NCBI GenBank assembly: GCA_027924645.1
Contig: BSBN01001198.1
Coordinates: 1,550,001 to 1,614,000, forward strand
Reading direction: 5' to 3'
Source: Cunninghamia lanceolata
Lineage: Eukaryota > Streptophyta > Pinopsida > Cupressales > Cupressaceae
Length of the DNA stretch: 64,000 bases
Part shown: piece after piece, positions 43,499 through 55,071 of the stretch
Layout: each line of letters opens with the position of its first letter
Position numbering within the stretch: position 1 is the stretch's first letter
Program-made: the position numbers and the translations under genes
Notes under the pieces: generated by a model
Told to the model about the DNA's origin: nothing
Database searches by the model: none
Seen by the model: only the letters and a program-made list of their open reading frames with translations

Positions 43499-46400
43499 AT
43501 GGCTAGTCCAATGGTTGTTAAGATCACTGATAGGCCATACCCAAAGTTCAAGAAACACCCCTACAAATCCCTAGAAGTTGATCCCTTAGGTGCCTTTTCT
43601 AGCATTCTGCATGGGGTTCTGCACATAGAAGAGGCTAGGGTGTACATCCATGCCAATATTGAGGAATTTGGGGAATCCAAGCTAATGGATATCTATCATA
43701 AACAATTAATAGATGAAACTTTTGAACTCAAACCTCAATACAGGATAAGCATTTTGGATATTGCATCCACTTTCCTTGTTTTGCAGAAGATGAATGGGTC
43801 CAGTATGTTCTTAGCAAAATACATGACAACTTCATGTGGTTGATGAAGCCCTTTAAGATAACAAAAGATGTCATTAGGGCAGTAACTGGATTGCACTCAT
43901 CTGGTGGGTTGCCTGCACTCAAATCTGTCAAGAACCAGACAGTAAGTGAAGCTACTAGATCAAAGTTTGACAAAAGAGCAATGACAATAGAATATATCAC
44001 AGATCCAGATATAAAATTTGCCTCTATGATAATTGGTTATAAAATATATCATTCCAGTAGGGAGAATTCTGTGTCTAAAACTGCAATATATACTGCATAT
44101 CAGATGCTAAGGGAAAATGCAGACTATGATCTATGCGACCTTCTCCTGAACCAACTGTTAGAAAACTTGCAAAAGATCAAGAAGGACAAGAAGAACTCAT
44201 TCAAGTATGGTGGCTTAATACTATGTCTGTTCTTTTACTATATGAATGAGCTACCTAGATCAAGTGGTTGGGTATGGCAAAATGACAGACTGGTTGCCAT
44301 ACAAATCAGAGACTACATGTATGGGCTTGGTGATGCCAAGGCTCAAAGCACAACACTCTAGGGATATTTTAAGAACTTCTAAAGTATGATGCAGGCTAGA
44401 GAAAAAAATCCTCAAACAATAGTTGAAAAATATAAGGATATAGTATGCTTCATGGTAGACATTGATCAATGCCTAATGGAGGCAGTTGAGCCTAGAATAG
44501 TTTGGATTATGCCAATGGGATATGAGGTTGATGAGAAAATCTTGGAGCTGCATATCCAACATTTGCTGAGTCAACCTAAGAACCCTAAGGCAGAAAGGTT
44601 TGGAACCTTTAAAGAATTAAGTGTAAAGATTCATGTTGAACTAAGGCAACCAGAAATAAAAAGGAAAGTTAGAAGGGAAGTAGAGGAAATCGCCAAGAGA
44701 TATGGCATATCAAAAGAGGTAGTTGATGCAAACAGAGAGAAAATAGAAAGAGTTGAAAAAGAGAAACAAGAAACAGAAAAAGAAAGTGTTTCGGTGCAAG
44801 CCTCCTCCTAGACTAGATCCTCAAAGAGCTCTGCACCTGCAACCTCTAAGAGCTCAAGAGCCTCAAAACCATAATCCAAGACATCGAGAAAGGGAGAAAA
44901 GAGAAAAAAAGCAAAAGCCACAAGGGCTTAGATAAGCCAAAAGGATGATGAAGAAATAGAGTCTAATGAGGAAGTTAAGAAAATGAAGAAGAAGAAGAAA
45001 ACTTCTGAGGAGTCCTCTGCTGGTAAAAACAAAGAAGAAGGGGTAGAAGAATTTGTTGAAAGGCCCACTCTTTCTATTGATGATGTTATCAAGGCAGTCA
45101 CATTGGATGGGAACCTGCAACCAGTCACAGAATTTTATGATGAATATAGTGATTCTGACAAGAGGATCTTGGAAGATGCTACAGTCAGGTACCTAAACAT
45201 TTATAATAAAGCATTCATTGAAATCATTTCTCTAATTTCCAAAAGTCTAGAGAAGGTACTTGAACTCAGAAAAGAGAATGCTAAAGGAAAGGATTTAGAG
45301 ATTTGGGAATAGATTGCAATTCACCTCTATCCTTTCATTACTCCAAAACAAATGACCATGATCTTTAAGGACTGTAAGGATGAGTTCTGGAGCAAAGAAA
45401 GAATGAACAAACTTATGCTTGGAGAGACTGATCAGGTGGCAAAAGAAATAGAAGACATCCTCTGGAATTCCTTCAAGAGATTCAATCTTCCTATTATAGA
45501 GGAAATAGATGAAAAACCTTCGACCATGGATGTCGAAGGATTAAGTGCATCGAAAGAAGAATCTATTGAGAAAAATGTAGAAGAGTCCAAAGAGATAGAT
45601 GAGGAGAAGTCTAATGACTTGGATTCCTCTGTTCCGGAAGAGGAAGTCCATGAAGAAGTTAACATCTCTCCTCTGGATCCCCCTACAGACTCATGAACTG
45701 AAGGAGAAAGAAGAAAAGAGGATAAATTGAGTCAAGAAGAGGAGGTAAAGGGAAGAGAAGAAGAACAAACAGAGAAGATCTCTGATGATAGTTCTGAGGC
45801 TGAAAAAGGAAAGAAGACTTAGTCTCCAACAAGAGATACTGCAAAAATAGTGAAGAATTTCTTGACCAAAGAAATGATGGAGATAGATGAACCGAAACTA
45901 TTCCAAGTACCACTAAATTTTGATTCCCTCTCTCCGGTCCAGACAATGAAGATATCATCTTTTGCCCAAGCTAAAGCAAAAGAAAAGATTCTGAAGTCTC
46001 ACATGGAAGACTGTGAGCTAATAGAGATTGCATCCGGGATGCTGGAGAAGATCATGCCATCCTTCCAAAAGGATCTTTCAGCCTCTCCATCCGGTAACTT
46101 GAAATCTTTGGTTAATTTTGTTAGCACCCATTTTGATTCTTTGGAGAAATCAGCAAAAGAGAAAGTCCATAAAGACTTCTTGGGAAAGAGATTCTCTAAA
46201 GTACAGGGACTCATAGCTAATGATAGGAGGACCTTAGTTATTGGGATAAAGAGTCTAGAAAATGCTCTTAAAGATGGTGGAGAAATGTATAAATTTTATT
46301 TATCCTGGTCTAAAGTGATAGAGGATATTGAAAAGAAGGTGAAAGAACAAGAAGGTAAACTGTCAAGTTTATCTCATAATTTTGATTCCCTCACCACATC

Positions 46401-46716
46401 CATAATGAATCAAGAGTGCCAGGCTATTGCCATTATAAATGAAATAAAGAGGCTTGAAAAGGAGAGGAAGAATATAATAAGCAGGATGAGTGAACTTAGA
46501 GGGATAATTATCCCTAAGTTAGAGGCCATGCATGAGGCCTTAACTGATGCTCAGACCACAGCCCAGACTAGTGATCCGACAGACTTAAGAAGGGCAGAAG
46601 CTTATGCATTTTTGTTGAGTGGTCACATTTCAATTTTAGACAGGATGAAGTGGAGTTGGGAGACAAAATTTGTACAGTTGAAGACCACCTTTGTGGATAT
46701 ACTTAAGTATATGTAA
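43499..46716 (+). pseudogene. Element C ORF2: large unrecognised protein
   Basis: From the ATG at 43499 (MASPMVVKITDRPYPKFKKH) a protein of about 1,070 residues can be followed through a frameshift near 43790, a stop at 44359, and later frame changes around 44810-44980. N-terminal region: a globular-looking domain with LMKPFKITKDVIRAVTGLHS, RSKFDKRAMTIEYITDPDIK and SMIIGYKIYHSSRENSVSKT. Middle: Lys/Glu/Ser-rich linkers. C-terminal 288 residues (45850-46716): coiled-coil-like, with DIEKKVKEQEGKLSSLSHNF and NEIKRLEKERKNIISRMSEL, ending VDILKYM. I know no matching family. It occupies the place of the extra (env-like) ORF of SIRE elements but shows no signal peptide or membrane segment. Confidence 0.6.
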
Positions 46717-46960
46717 GTGTAACATGTATATATACTTATGCGACTATGTATAGGTTAATTTTTACAAAATTTGGTGTGTAGATTCCACCCTTTGCCATTG
46801 ATGTCAAAGGGGGAGTGAGGAGTAGTGAAAAATGTGGAATCCAGCTAAGGGGGGGCTCTGGTAAAACAATGCATAAGATAGAGCATCAGCCAACGGGGAG
46901 TTTGCTACGACACTTCGTCATTTTTCACTAAGTGTTGCCATCAATGCCAAAGGGGGGGAT
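46717..46960 (+). other. Element C 3' end with polypurine tract
   Basis: Two similar phrases, TGCCATTGATGTCAAAGGGGGA (near 46793) and TGCCATCAATGCCAAAGGGG (from 46936), precede the right LTR. The second contains the purine tract AAAGGGGGGGAT ending at 46960, directly against TGTTGGCA. Confidence 0.8.
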
Positions 46961-48084
46961 TGTTGGCAAGAGACACTATATGGATTCATGAGTGTTGTCA
47001 TTGATGGTAACAAAGTCCATTCCACACATCCAAAACACATAGTATGTCTATACTGGAAGATAGATTGAAGAGTGTTTTAGTCTGGTGAGCAAGAACAGAG
47101 CATGCAACAAGGTCTGAGAATCAGGTCTGGATCTCTCAGATGGTGTAGCTCAGCAAGTTACAGACTTGGACACATCAAGAGGAGTACCATTACTACTACA
47201 TTCTAGAGATTGAACCTCCAATTATGAATGAGTGGAAAGATATGAGCATCTAAGTGTTGGGTTCTTGACAGGCAGAGTAGACTGAGGAAGAACTGATCGG
47301 CAAAGCATTAGACTTTAATCCAGATGAGAAATTGATGGTGATCAAGCTATTTGAGGGATCATACATGGTTGGACAACATGATTGATGACTTCTATGTCTA
47401 TATCTTTGATATGCATCACATATTAAGCATGGATTTAGCCGACAGATCAGTGTCTTAAAAATATCTTGAGTATTTCAGTTGCTAACTAGAAAGATGTTGA
47501 AATCCTTGGTGCAGATATATATACCAGATGGATTTCAGTATGAAGGTGTGTGTGTGTGTGTGTGTTATGATGATGTGTGAGGAAAGGCAGAGATAAGTGT
47601 GGAAGCAGCAATATAAGTCCAATATGTGACAGAATAGCAGTACTAAAGTAGAGGAAGAATGAAGTGCATTAGATCAGTATATTGAGCCTAACCAGAACTA
47701 AACCTCAGCATATGTGGATGCCTCTCATCAGTTTAAACACTTGGTTACCTTCTATAAACTTTGTAGACAATGAGTCTCTTGTAGACAGTGTGCCTCTTAT
47801 GAGCAGTGTGCTCGGGTAGTGAGCCCTAATTGGCAAGTGCCATTTTGTACTTATTCTTTTAACAAAGAATGCAATCTTGGGTTAGTCAACCCATGGTTTT
47901 TCCCTTAACAGGGTTTTCCACATTAAAATCCTTGAGTTATGTGTGTTATTTTCATTTCTGCTCTCATGATTATATATGATTATGTGTTTTGATGTTGCTC
48001 AAATTATAAAAGGAAAAATAAAGTAAAGTTATTAGAGATAACTGATTCACCCTCCCCTCTCAGTTATCTACCTTATTTCCAATA
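46961..48084 (+). repeat. Element C 3' LTR
   Basis: This is the partner of 40493-41612. The TG repeat is longer here (about nine units near 47548). The last bases read CCAATA instead of CCAACA. Confidence 0.9.
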
Positions 48085-49935
48085 GAGTTTGGTTATCGGT
48101 TATGGGATTATGAAAATCATAAAATCATTAGGAGTAGAGATGTTATATTCAATTAGAAGGTCATGTATAAGGATCAGATGTAGAAAAAGAAGCATGAACA
48201 AGCCAAAAAGGAATATGTGGTGCTAGATGAGATTCCAGAAAATGAAATGCGAGTGGTACTTGATGCTCAGCAACAACAAGCTATCCTATAGACTCCTGTA
48301 AGTGTTAGATGTTCCACAAGGATAACTATACCTCCAAAAAAAATTTCTCCATCATTATATTTTATATTATTAACTGATTCTAGTGAACCTAAAGATTATG
48401 AAGCAGCAATACAGGTAGATAACAAAAAGCAGTGGGAGATAGGCATGAAAGAGGAAATGGATTCCTTGTTGTAGAATCAAACTTGGGACTTAGTCCAATT
48501 TCCTGCAGGTAAAAGAGCATTGCCAACTAAATGGGTTTACATGTTGAAGGAAGAATATGGAGGCAAGAAAAGATATAAGGCCAAACTCATGGTAAAAGGT
48601 TTTACATAGAAAAAAGTTATAGGTTTTGATGAAATATTTTCTACGGTTGTAAAGATGACTTCTATTAGAACTATTCTAAGTCTTGTGACTATAGAAGACT
48701 TGCATCTTAAACAACTAGATGTGAAAACAATATTCCTCCATGGGGATTTGGAAGAGGAAATATACATGCAGCAACCATAGGGATATGAGGTCAAGGGTAA
48801 GGAGGAATTTGTGTGCAAGTTAAAGAAGAGTTTGTATGGCATAAAGAAAGCACCTTGGCAATGGTATTTGAAATTTGATAGTGTATGGTTGAACAAGGTT
48901 ACAAAAGATGTCATTCTAATTATTGTGTTTATTTTAAGAAATTGAGTAATGGAAGCTATATTATCATGTTGCTTTGTGTTGATGACATGCTTGTTGACGG
49001 GTCTAACATGTAGCATATTAATTAACTTAAGCAAAAATTAGCAAATTCATTTGCTATGAAGGATTTGGGTGTAGCAAAACAAATCCTTGGTATGAGGATC
49101 ACATGGGGTAGGATAAATAGAAAATTATTTGTCTCAAAGTGATTATGTAGAGAAGGTATTGAAAAGGTTTAAAATGCAAAATGTAAAAGCAGTTAGTACA
49201 CCTTTGCCTAGTCATTTTAATTTGACTAAGGAGATGTGTCCAAAGACACAAGAGGAGGAAGACAAAATGTTTAAGATACCATATGCATCAGCAGTTGGCA
49301 ACTTGATGTATGCAATGGTATTAACAAGGCCAGATATTGCACATGCAGTGGGAGTTGTGAGCAGGTATATGAGCAATCCAGGAATGGAACATTGGAATAA
49401 GGTAAAATGGATTCTACGATATTTGAGAGGTACTACTTCAAAGAAACTATGTTTTGGAGGAACAAATTTTGCTATAAAAGGATATGTTGACTATGATTTG
49501 GCAGGTGATATTGATAGCAGGAGGAGTACTATAGCGTATGCTTTTATTGTAGGAGTTACTACAGTCAGTTGGATTTCAAGGTTACAAAAGGTTGTTGCAC
49601 TTTCAACCACTGAAGCTGAGTATGTTGTTGTTACAGGTGCTAGCAAGGAGATGATTTGCTTACAATGTTTTCTGGAGGAATTGGGACAACAACAACAAGA
49701 TATCTCTTTGTACACTAATAGCCAGAATGTCATTCATCTTTCTAAGAATTCATCTTTGCATTCAAAAACTAAGCACATACATCTCAGATACCACTTCATC
49801 TGGTCAGTTTTGGAGGATGGACAGTTGAAGCTAGAGAAAATTCACACAAGTGAGAATCCTACATATATGTTCACAAAGGTAGTTACACAGGAGAAACGGA
49901 CTTCCTCATCAGTTTATGTTGGCCTTCATGATTGA
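48085..49935 (+). pseudogene. Element B integrase end, reverse transcriptase and RNase H
   Basis: It continues the polyprotein split by C: FGYRLWDYENHKIIRSRDVI, then RT motifs KWVYMLKEEYGGKKRYKAKL and LDVKTIFLHGDLEEEIYMQQ, and after a frameshift near 48885 IIMLLCVDDMLVDGSN, with the catalytic DD kept. The open 268-codon end (49129-49935) has YASAVGNLMYAMVLTRPDIA, RNase H GYVDYDLAGDIDSRRST and ALSTTEAEY. The third acidic position reads LYTNSQNVI, Asn for Asp. Stops lie at about 48142, 48169, 48288, 48471, 48606 and 48777. Confidence 0.9.
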
Positions 49936-50067
49936 TAATGGTGGATATAAGAAACTAGCTAGACCTATAATCTAGTGGGAGCTGCAAGTGTAGCAGTGTC
50001 ATCCAGGATCAGTCTCCAAGTGGGAGATTGTTTGGTGTGGAGCCTGATCAGTCTCCAAATGGGAGAT
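49936..50067 (+). other. Element B 3' end with duplicated purine-tract segment
   Basis: TGATCAGTCTCCAAGTGGGA...TTGTTTGGTGTGG and TGATCAGTCTCCAAATGGGA...TTGTTGGTATGTGG follow each other about 43 bases apart. The second GGGAGAT (50061-50067) adjoins the LTR, so the purine tract and the first LTR bases are present twice. Confidence 0.75.
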
Positions 50068-50257
50068 TGTTGGTATGTGGTGACTGATCATGCAAATAAT
50101 ATACACTCGTAACATATCCTTGCTAGGGTTTAGGGTTGGGCCGAGCCCCGAGCCTATGTTGATCTCTTTTGTGTTTTTCCTTCATTGTTATATCTGGGTT
50201 ATTTAATCTACATATAATTGTTAGTGTTTATTGCTCTGATATGCCTGAACCCTAACA
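50068..50257 (+). repeat. Element B 3' LTR, internally deleted
   Basis: It starts TGTTGGTATGTGGTGACTGA and ends CCTGAACCCTAACA. It lacks about 240 bases between CTAGGGTT and CTATGTTGATC compared with 37899-38326 and carries a short insert GGGTTGGGCCGAGCCCCGAG there. Confidence 0.85.
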
Positions 50258-50899
50258 TATATTACATCTTTTTCTATGTGGAGTGTTGATAACCTGCCTT
50301 TGGTTTATATATATTGCTATCATCAATGTCTTCATTCTTATGTTTGAATTTGATGTGATGATGGTATATTGAATATTGGTTGCATAATCATTGAATCTCT
50401 TCATTCTTGTGTTTGGGTAGATTATGGTGATTTATTTTATTGTAAAAGTGTGTTTGGATTTCCTATGGTGCATTGGCCATTAGGGAATTCATTTGTTTTC
50501 ATATTTCCACAAAACTTCATTTCCTTCTTTTAAGTTAAAAGCATATCCAAAAACTTAATTTTATCATATGAAGGGAGTTGTACCTTAAAAATTTAGAGCC
50601 AAATTGTGAAATTGATTCACAATCTATCTAACTATTGGTGTGATTGTCACTATAAACTAGGCGAATCGTATGAAAACCATAGTGAGAAAATATGTTCACT
50701 AACAGGTCCCCAATAGTGGTATAGCACCATCCAACCATGAACTCTTAGGCCCACTCCACTGTGTTGAGAGATGGTTGAAGGGAAAATACGGTTCATCCTA
50801 GAATGAGCATCTAAGATCAGTAAGTGTCTATAGTAACAATCATTCTCTCTAATTGCCTCAAAACACATACTACTATGCCATAAAGTGAAATCAGACATA
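50258..50899. other. Unassigned sequence
   Basis: No gene. It is the continuation of the sequence into which B inserted. A perfect 8-base inverted repeat with a 5-base loop (ATTGTGAA-ATTGA-TTCACAAT, about 50603-50623) is the only local structure noticed. The left end of the copia LTR that follows could lie within it. Confidence 0.4.
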
Positions 50900-51914
50900 G
50901 TTCATTTCCCACATTAACCCTTAGAGGAAAGTGATTACAATTTAAACCAGTTTCAACAAGATACATTAAACAGATTCAATAAATAGAATCACTAAACATG
51001 AAGGATAGAGTAGAAGATAAGAACACAAAGACTTATGTGGGGAAAACCCTTTCAGGTAAAAAACCCCACACTCCAAAACATAGAGCCATTGTATTATTCA
51101 GCAACAAGCGTACAAGTTACAATACAATATTAGGCCCATAGCCTTTACTAGAGATTTACATCTTGTTCCATCTTTGGAGAAAATTTAGCAGCATTTCCTT
51201 ACATCCAGTCACACCTCATACTCGGTTACAATGTACTATCGCATTAATATAGACTTCACAAACATTTCAGGAAGCCCATCACTTCAACTTCCACACCAGA
51301 TGAATAGTTACAAACCAACTTGACATCCAATATTACAACTTCCATTGACAACCAAACAACCAACCACTAGAGGTCGCATTGATTCACAACAATGATGTGA
51401 AATCAACAAGTAACCTAGTGCCACATGTCGACACCTTACTCGTTAGTCAATCACCATTGACCTCTTTTTAGAGTCCCATCTTTGTCTGTCGTTCCTAGGC
51501 TTAACCGCTATACCATAGTCTACTGTTATATCACAACCCTTCCAAAAGACCAATGCGGTGTGACGAGACCTATACCGCACCATCTCAAGACATCTCACGG
51601 GCTATCGCAGGGTGGTGGAGTAACTCCCGCTCTACCACAACCACCACCAATAGATCCTCGCAGGATAGCGGGATATACACTACACCACCACAAGCCAATT
51701 CACAGGCTATCGTAGGGTGGCAATATGTCCTGCACTACCGCAAGTCAATTTACTAACTCCCGCGGGATGGTGGTAAACACTACATGCCTGTACCTCTTTT
51801 ATTTGCACCCAGTGGTACTGCAATAAAGACATGAATGCAACACTTGGAAAATCTAAGTTTGATAGCAATGGAGATGGGGTTCCAATAGTGAGTTTGAGAC
51901 ACACATTCTCAACA
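50900..51914 (-). repeat. Copia-type 3' LTR, minus strand
   Basis: On the minus strand an LTR begins TGTTGAGAATGTGTGTCTCA at 51914, directly after a purine tract. Near its other end (51034-51070) it carries the GGGTTTT...CCTGAAAGGGTTTTCC phrase also found in the copia LTR at 28790. The left boundary is not determined and I see no second copy or PBS. Confidence 0.55.
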
Positions 51915-51926
51915 TTCTCCCACTTG
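51915..51926 (-). other. Polypurine tract of the minus-strand copia element
   Basis: The minus strand reads CAAGTGGGAGAA against the TGTTGAGAATG LTR start, the usual plant copia PPT/LTR junction. Confidence 0.7.
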
Positions 51927-53648
51927 ACAAAGAATTCATTAAACCCCTTCCAACGCTTGAAGTCACTTAATCACATCATCATAGCCATACATGCACTATG
52001 AAGAATCTTAAACAATGCTTTCATGCTCCAACCAAGACACCTGCAACAACTTCCAAGATGTCCACCATCTTAGGCAATAATTCCATCCATCCACCAAAGG
52101 AAAAGGAACAAGCCAAGGCATATATGCACCAGTATAAAGAACACAAGCATCAAATCCACCTGATAGCAAAGGCTATAGAATACTGCCACCACTCCACTAT
52201 GCTCATAAGCTATACAAAAGCATCAACCTGAACACAATCGTGAAGACATCCTCCAAAAAACAAGATAAAACATTATCTAGAACAACAACTAGGAAACTGA
52301 CTACTCTCATCCTACTAATTAACCCACGTGACTGAAAATAGCACACACAGCAATTGCTAATCCATCCAATCACCCATACCTCCAAGCTATACAAAACATA
52401 GTAAACTCATGCCATAAATATATATACACCCATAAACTGCAATCATAAACTCCATGTGTAAACTTGTCAAAGAATGACATACACATCCAATAGCTCCCAT
52501 TACATGGGTAATGCAAATCAGAAAAAGATCAAGGCATACCAAGTCTACCAATAGCATCATATAGAAAGTGTAAACAACATGTAGTACCAAGGAACCATCC
52601 AAGTGTAAACCTGTAAATCAATAACCTGTAAGAACAAATCTCACCACAAGTCTCCATAGCTCTCCCAAGTTCTCCACACCCAGCAAAGGAAAGAGATAAA
52701 GGAATCTCCATGTCATCACCCAAGAACATAAGTGAAAACACATGACCACGAGCTACTGATCACAATAGCTCCAACCAAACCTCAAACCAATGTAGTGTGA
52801 AACTAACTATCCAGGAAGATAACTGAGACAAATAGAGAAACTATGCACATCATATACAAGTAGAAAATCCTCCTACATACACCTCTAAGTGCAAACTATA
52901 TCAAGTATGATCTCCTCCATAAAACCCCAAAGAGAACAACATAACAACACAAAAAATCATTCAATCTCAAGAGATCAAACACAACATATGTATCATGTAA
53001 CTACATGGATGTAAGCTTCTCAAAGAAGATCAAACTACTCCATTTCCCATCTCAGGAAATCGGCCCATAAACCATCTCCTAATAATCCTCATCAATGAAT
53101 GATATTTCAAAATCAAATGCACAAGGAGATAACCATTCCAAACATCCCTCAAATGAATCCTTTAGAACTAACTACATATCTCAAGATTCAAATCTATGAA
53201 AGATAAGGCATATAGACTCACACTAAACCATCCTCAAATGAGTCTCCATAATCAATGACCATGAATCAACTCAATCCCATGTGAACCAAAGCATGAAACA
53301 TAACACGTCTGAAATATATAATGGGGAAATACCTCTCAAATGATAAACTATCAAACAAACCAAGAATGGGAATGAGAATGCTCCTCCAAGATATGCAATC
53401 CATCATGACTCCTCCAAAAGCAATCTCCTCATAGGTCTCTGTTGAACTCACATCCAACCAAGGTGTAGGCTCTTCATACTTTCTATTGAAATCTCATCAA
53501 GAGTAACCATCTCAACAACACTTCTCTCATCTTGAAAAAATACAACCTCACCTCATTCTCCATGTATGAATGAGCACCTACAAATAATTATCTCATGCTA
53601 AACTCCAAATGCATGACTGCACCATCATGAATTTCTTAAGCATATGAC
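51927..53648 (-). other. Non-coding internal region of the minus-strand copia element
   Basis: It is A/C-rich on the plus strand with no readable copia protein on either strand; the short minus frames (up to 71 codons) do not resemble retrotransposon proteins. It is either heavily decayed or a large non-coding internal domain. Confidence 0.4.
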
Positions 53649-55071
53649 TGATGTAGGGGCATCTTGCCTCATTCTAATTTTGGTTTATTTTGCTTTCTGA
53701 TGTTTTGGTTTTGTTTGATGAATAAAGCTGGAATCTTGCATTCTATAGTTTTGGTGTGCTTTGCTCTTGTTGCTTTGTACTCGAACCTCCTATCACCTGA
53801 ATGTTAGAAACTTGCTTGTTAAATCCTTTTACTTCTGTCAACTATTTTCTTCATGCAGAATATTCATCTTAGCTTAGACATCTTGTAAAGGAGTCATGGT
53901 TTGCAGTTTTAGATAGATCGTGCAAGTTGGTGGTCATGGACAGATGGCATAACATTTGTAAGGATTCGTTATGATTTTTTTAGTCATGCTTCAGCCATTT
54001 TCAGAAATAACAATAAATATGCATAAAGTTGCATGTATCGAGGGAAGTTTTTAGCATCGATAGTTCCCTTCCATGAACCTCTGCATGTTGTGAATGGCAG
54101 TCTCTGTCAATTCAATGATAGTTGGAGGAAAAATAGGAAAGAATTTGAAGAGTCGAACAGTCTGTTGGTGCATGCATGAATATTTAAGTTTCAAGTAATT
54201 AATTTTGCAGGCACCTTCCCAAAAAGTCGAAAAAGTTCTAAGTCAGGGTTTCTATCACCCTAATATTCTTGCGAGGGGCCATATTTCATATATGAATTGA
54301 TCTTCCACCCGAGGGGTGATGTTTCAAATATCAGTCATGTTGTGAAGATCACCCTGATGCTACTGTAGGGTTTCAATATGACCCGATATTCCGAAGGGGG
54401 GGTGATATTTCAAATATCCATCATCTTAGTTATGATCACCCCTATGTTCGATCACCCCTATGTTGTTTTATCACCTCATGTTCGCTTGATCACCCTGAGG
54501 TGCGGATGTCATTTTTACATGAGGATGATATCTGCCTGTCTGGCGACCTGATATTCCGAAGAGGGGGTAATATTTTGAATATCAGTCATATTCAAGGATC
54601 ACCCCAATGTTGCGTCAAAGCTACAGTCAGACCTGATATTTCTTGGGGGGGTGATATTTCCAAACATCGGTCATCTTATGAATATCACCCTATTTTATCA
54701 ATATGATGGTGACATCATCAGGATTCAGTGGGGTGCATCATGTGGTCTTTGGCATGATAGTTATTATTGGCAGATATGATGAGGGTCCCGCCGATCGCAT
54801 ATGAGGACATGAGCAAGTACATGTGGGTCATCGATGAAGTATTTTGTATGAATATGATGAGGAGGATTTTTCTCTGATGCATTAGGTTGGTATTGGTTAT
54901 CGGGGTGATATTTTTCATATCAAGGTGATATCTCATATCAGGGTGATGTGAAATATCGAGGTGATATTTTATATCAGGATATCATGCAGGAGGTTCACCG
55001 ATGGCGCGGGTCATGATGATGGGGTCTTGGCGGATGGTTCGTTGGTCGCGCAAGGTAAAATTGCAAAACAT
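53649..55071 (+). repeat. Presumed 5' LTR of element E, part 1
   Basis: It starts at TGATGTAGGGGCATCTTGCC and is split by D at the AACAT target site. The other LTR of E lies beyond the window, so the call rests on the PBS, leader and Gag to the right. It includes degenerate repeats with GATATTTCAAATATC palindromes (54286-54980). Confidence 0.4.

Larger units (their letters stand above)
40493..48084 (+). mobile_element. Element C: pol-less LTR retrotransposon with two large ORFs
   Basis: It has LTRs of 1120 (40493-41612) and 1124 bases (46961-48084), start TGTTGGCAAGAGACACT and end CCAACA (CCAATA on the right), with a perfect GAGTT target duplication (40488-40492 and 48085-48089). A Met-type PBS follows the left LTR and a GGGGGGGAT purine tract precedes the right one. 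Inside are a Gag-like ORF with coiled coils and four zinc knuckles, and a large second ORF of unknown family. No protease, RT, RNase H or integrase is present, so it must have used enzymes in trans, most likely from a SIRE-like relative. Confidence 0.88.
37899..50257 (+). mobile_element. Element B: decayed copia retrotransposon
   Basis: It is bounded by a 428-base LTR (37899-38326) and a shortened 190-base LTR (50068-50257). Flanks GATAT and TATAT may be a target duplication with one change. The plus-strand domain order is Gag, protease, integrase, RT, RNase H, with more than fifteen in-frame stops and some frameshifts. The integrase region is split at 40492/48085 by element C. A degenerate PBS follows the left LTR, and a duplicated purine-tract segment precedes the right one. 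Confidence 0.88.

Noticed and set aside
45850..46716. 288-codon frame as a host coiled-coil gene
   Set aside because: It is the C-terminal end of ORF2 of element C, between its LTRs and just before its purine tract, so it belongs to the retrotransposon.
51482..51756. Two overlapping ORFs of 77 and 67 codons with Pro/Ser-rich translations
   Set aside because: They lie in the copia-type LTR at 50.9-51.9 kb, where local short repeats (CTATCGCAGGGTGG/CTATCGTAGGGTGG) create spurious frames.
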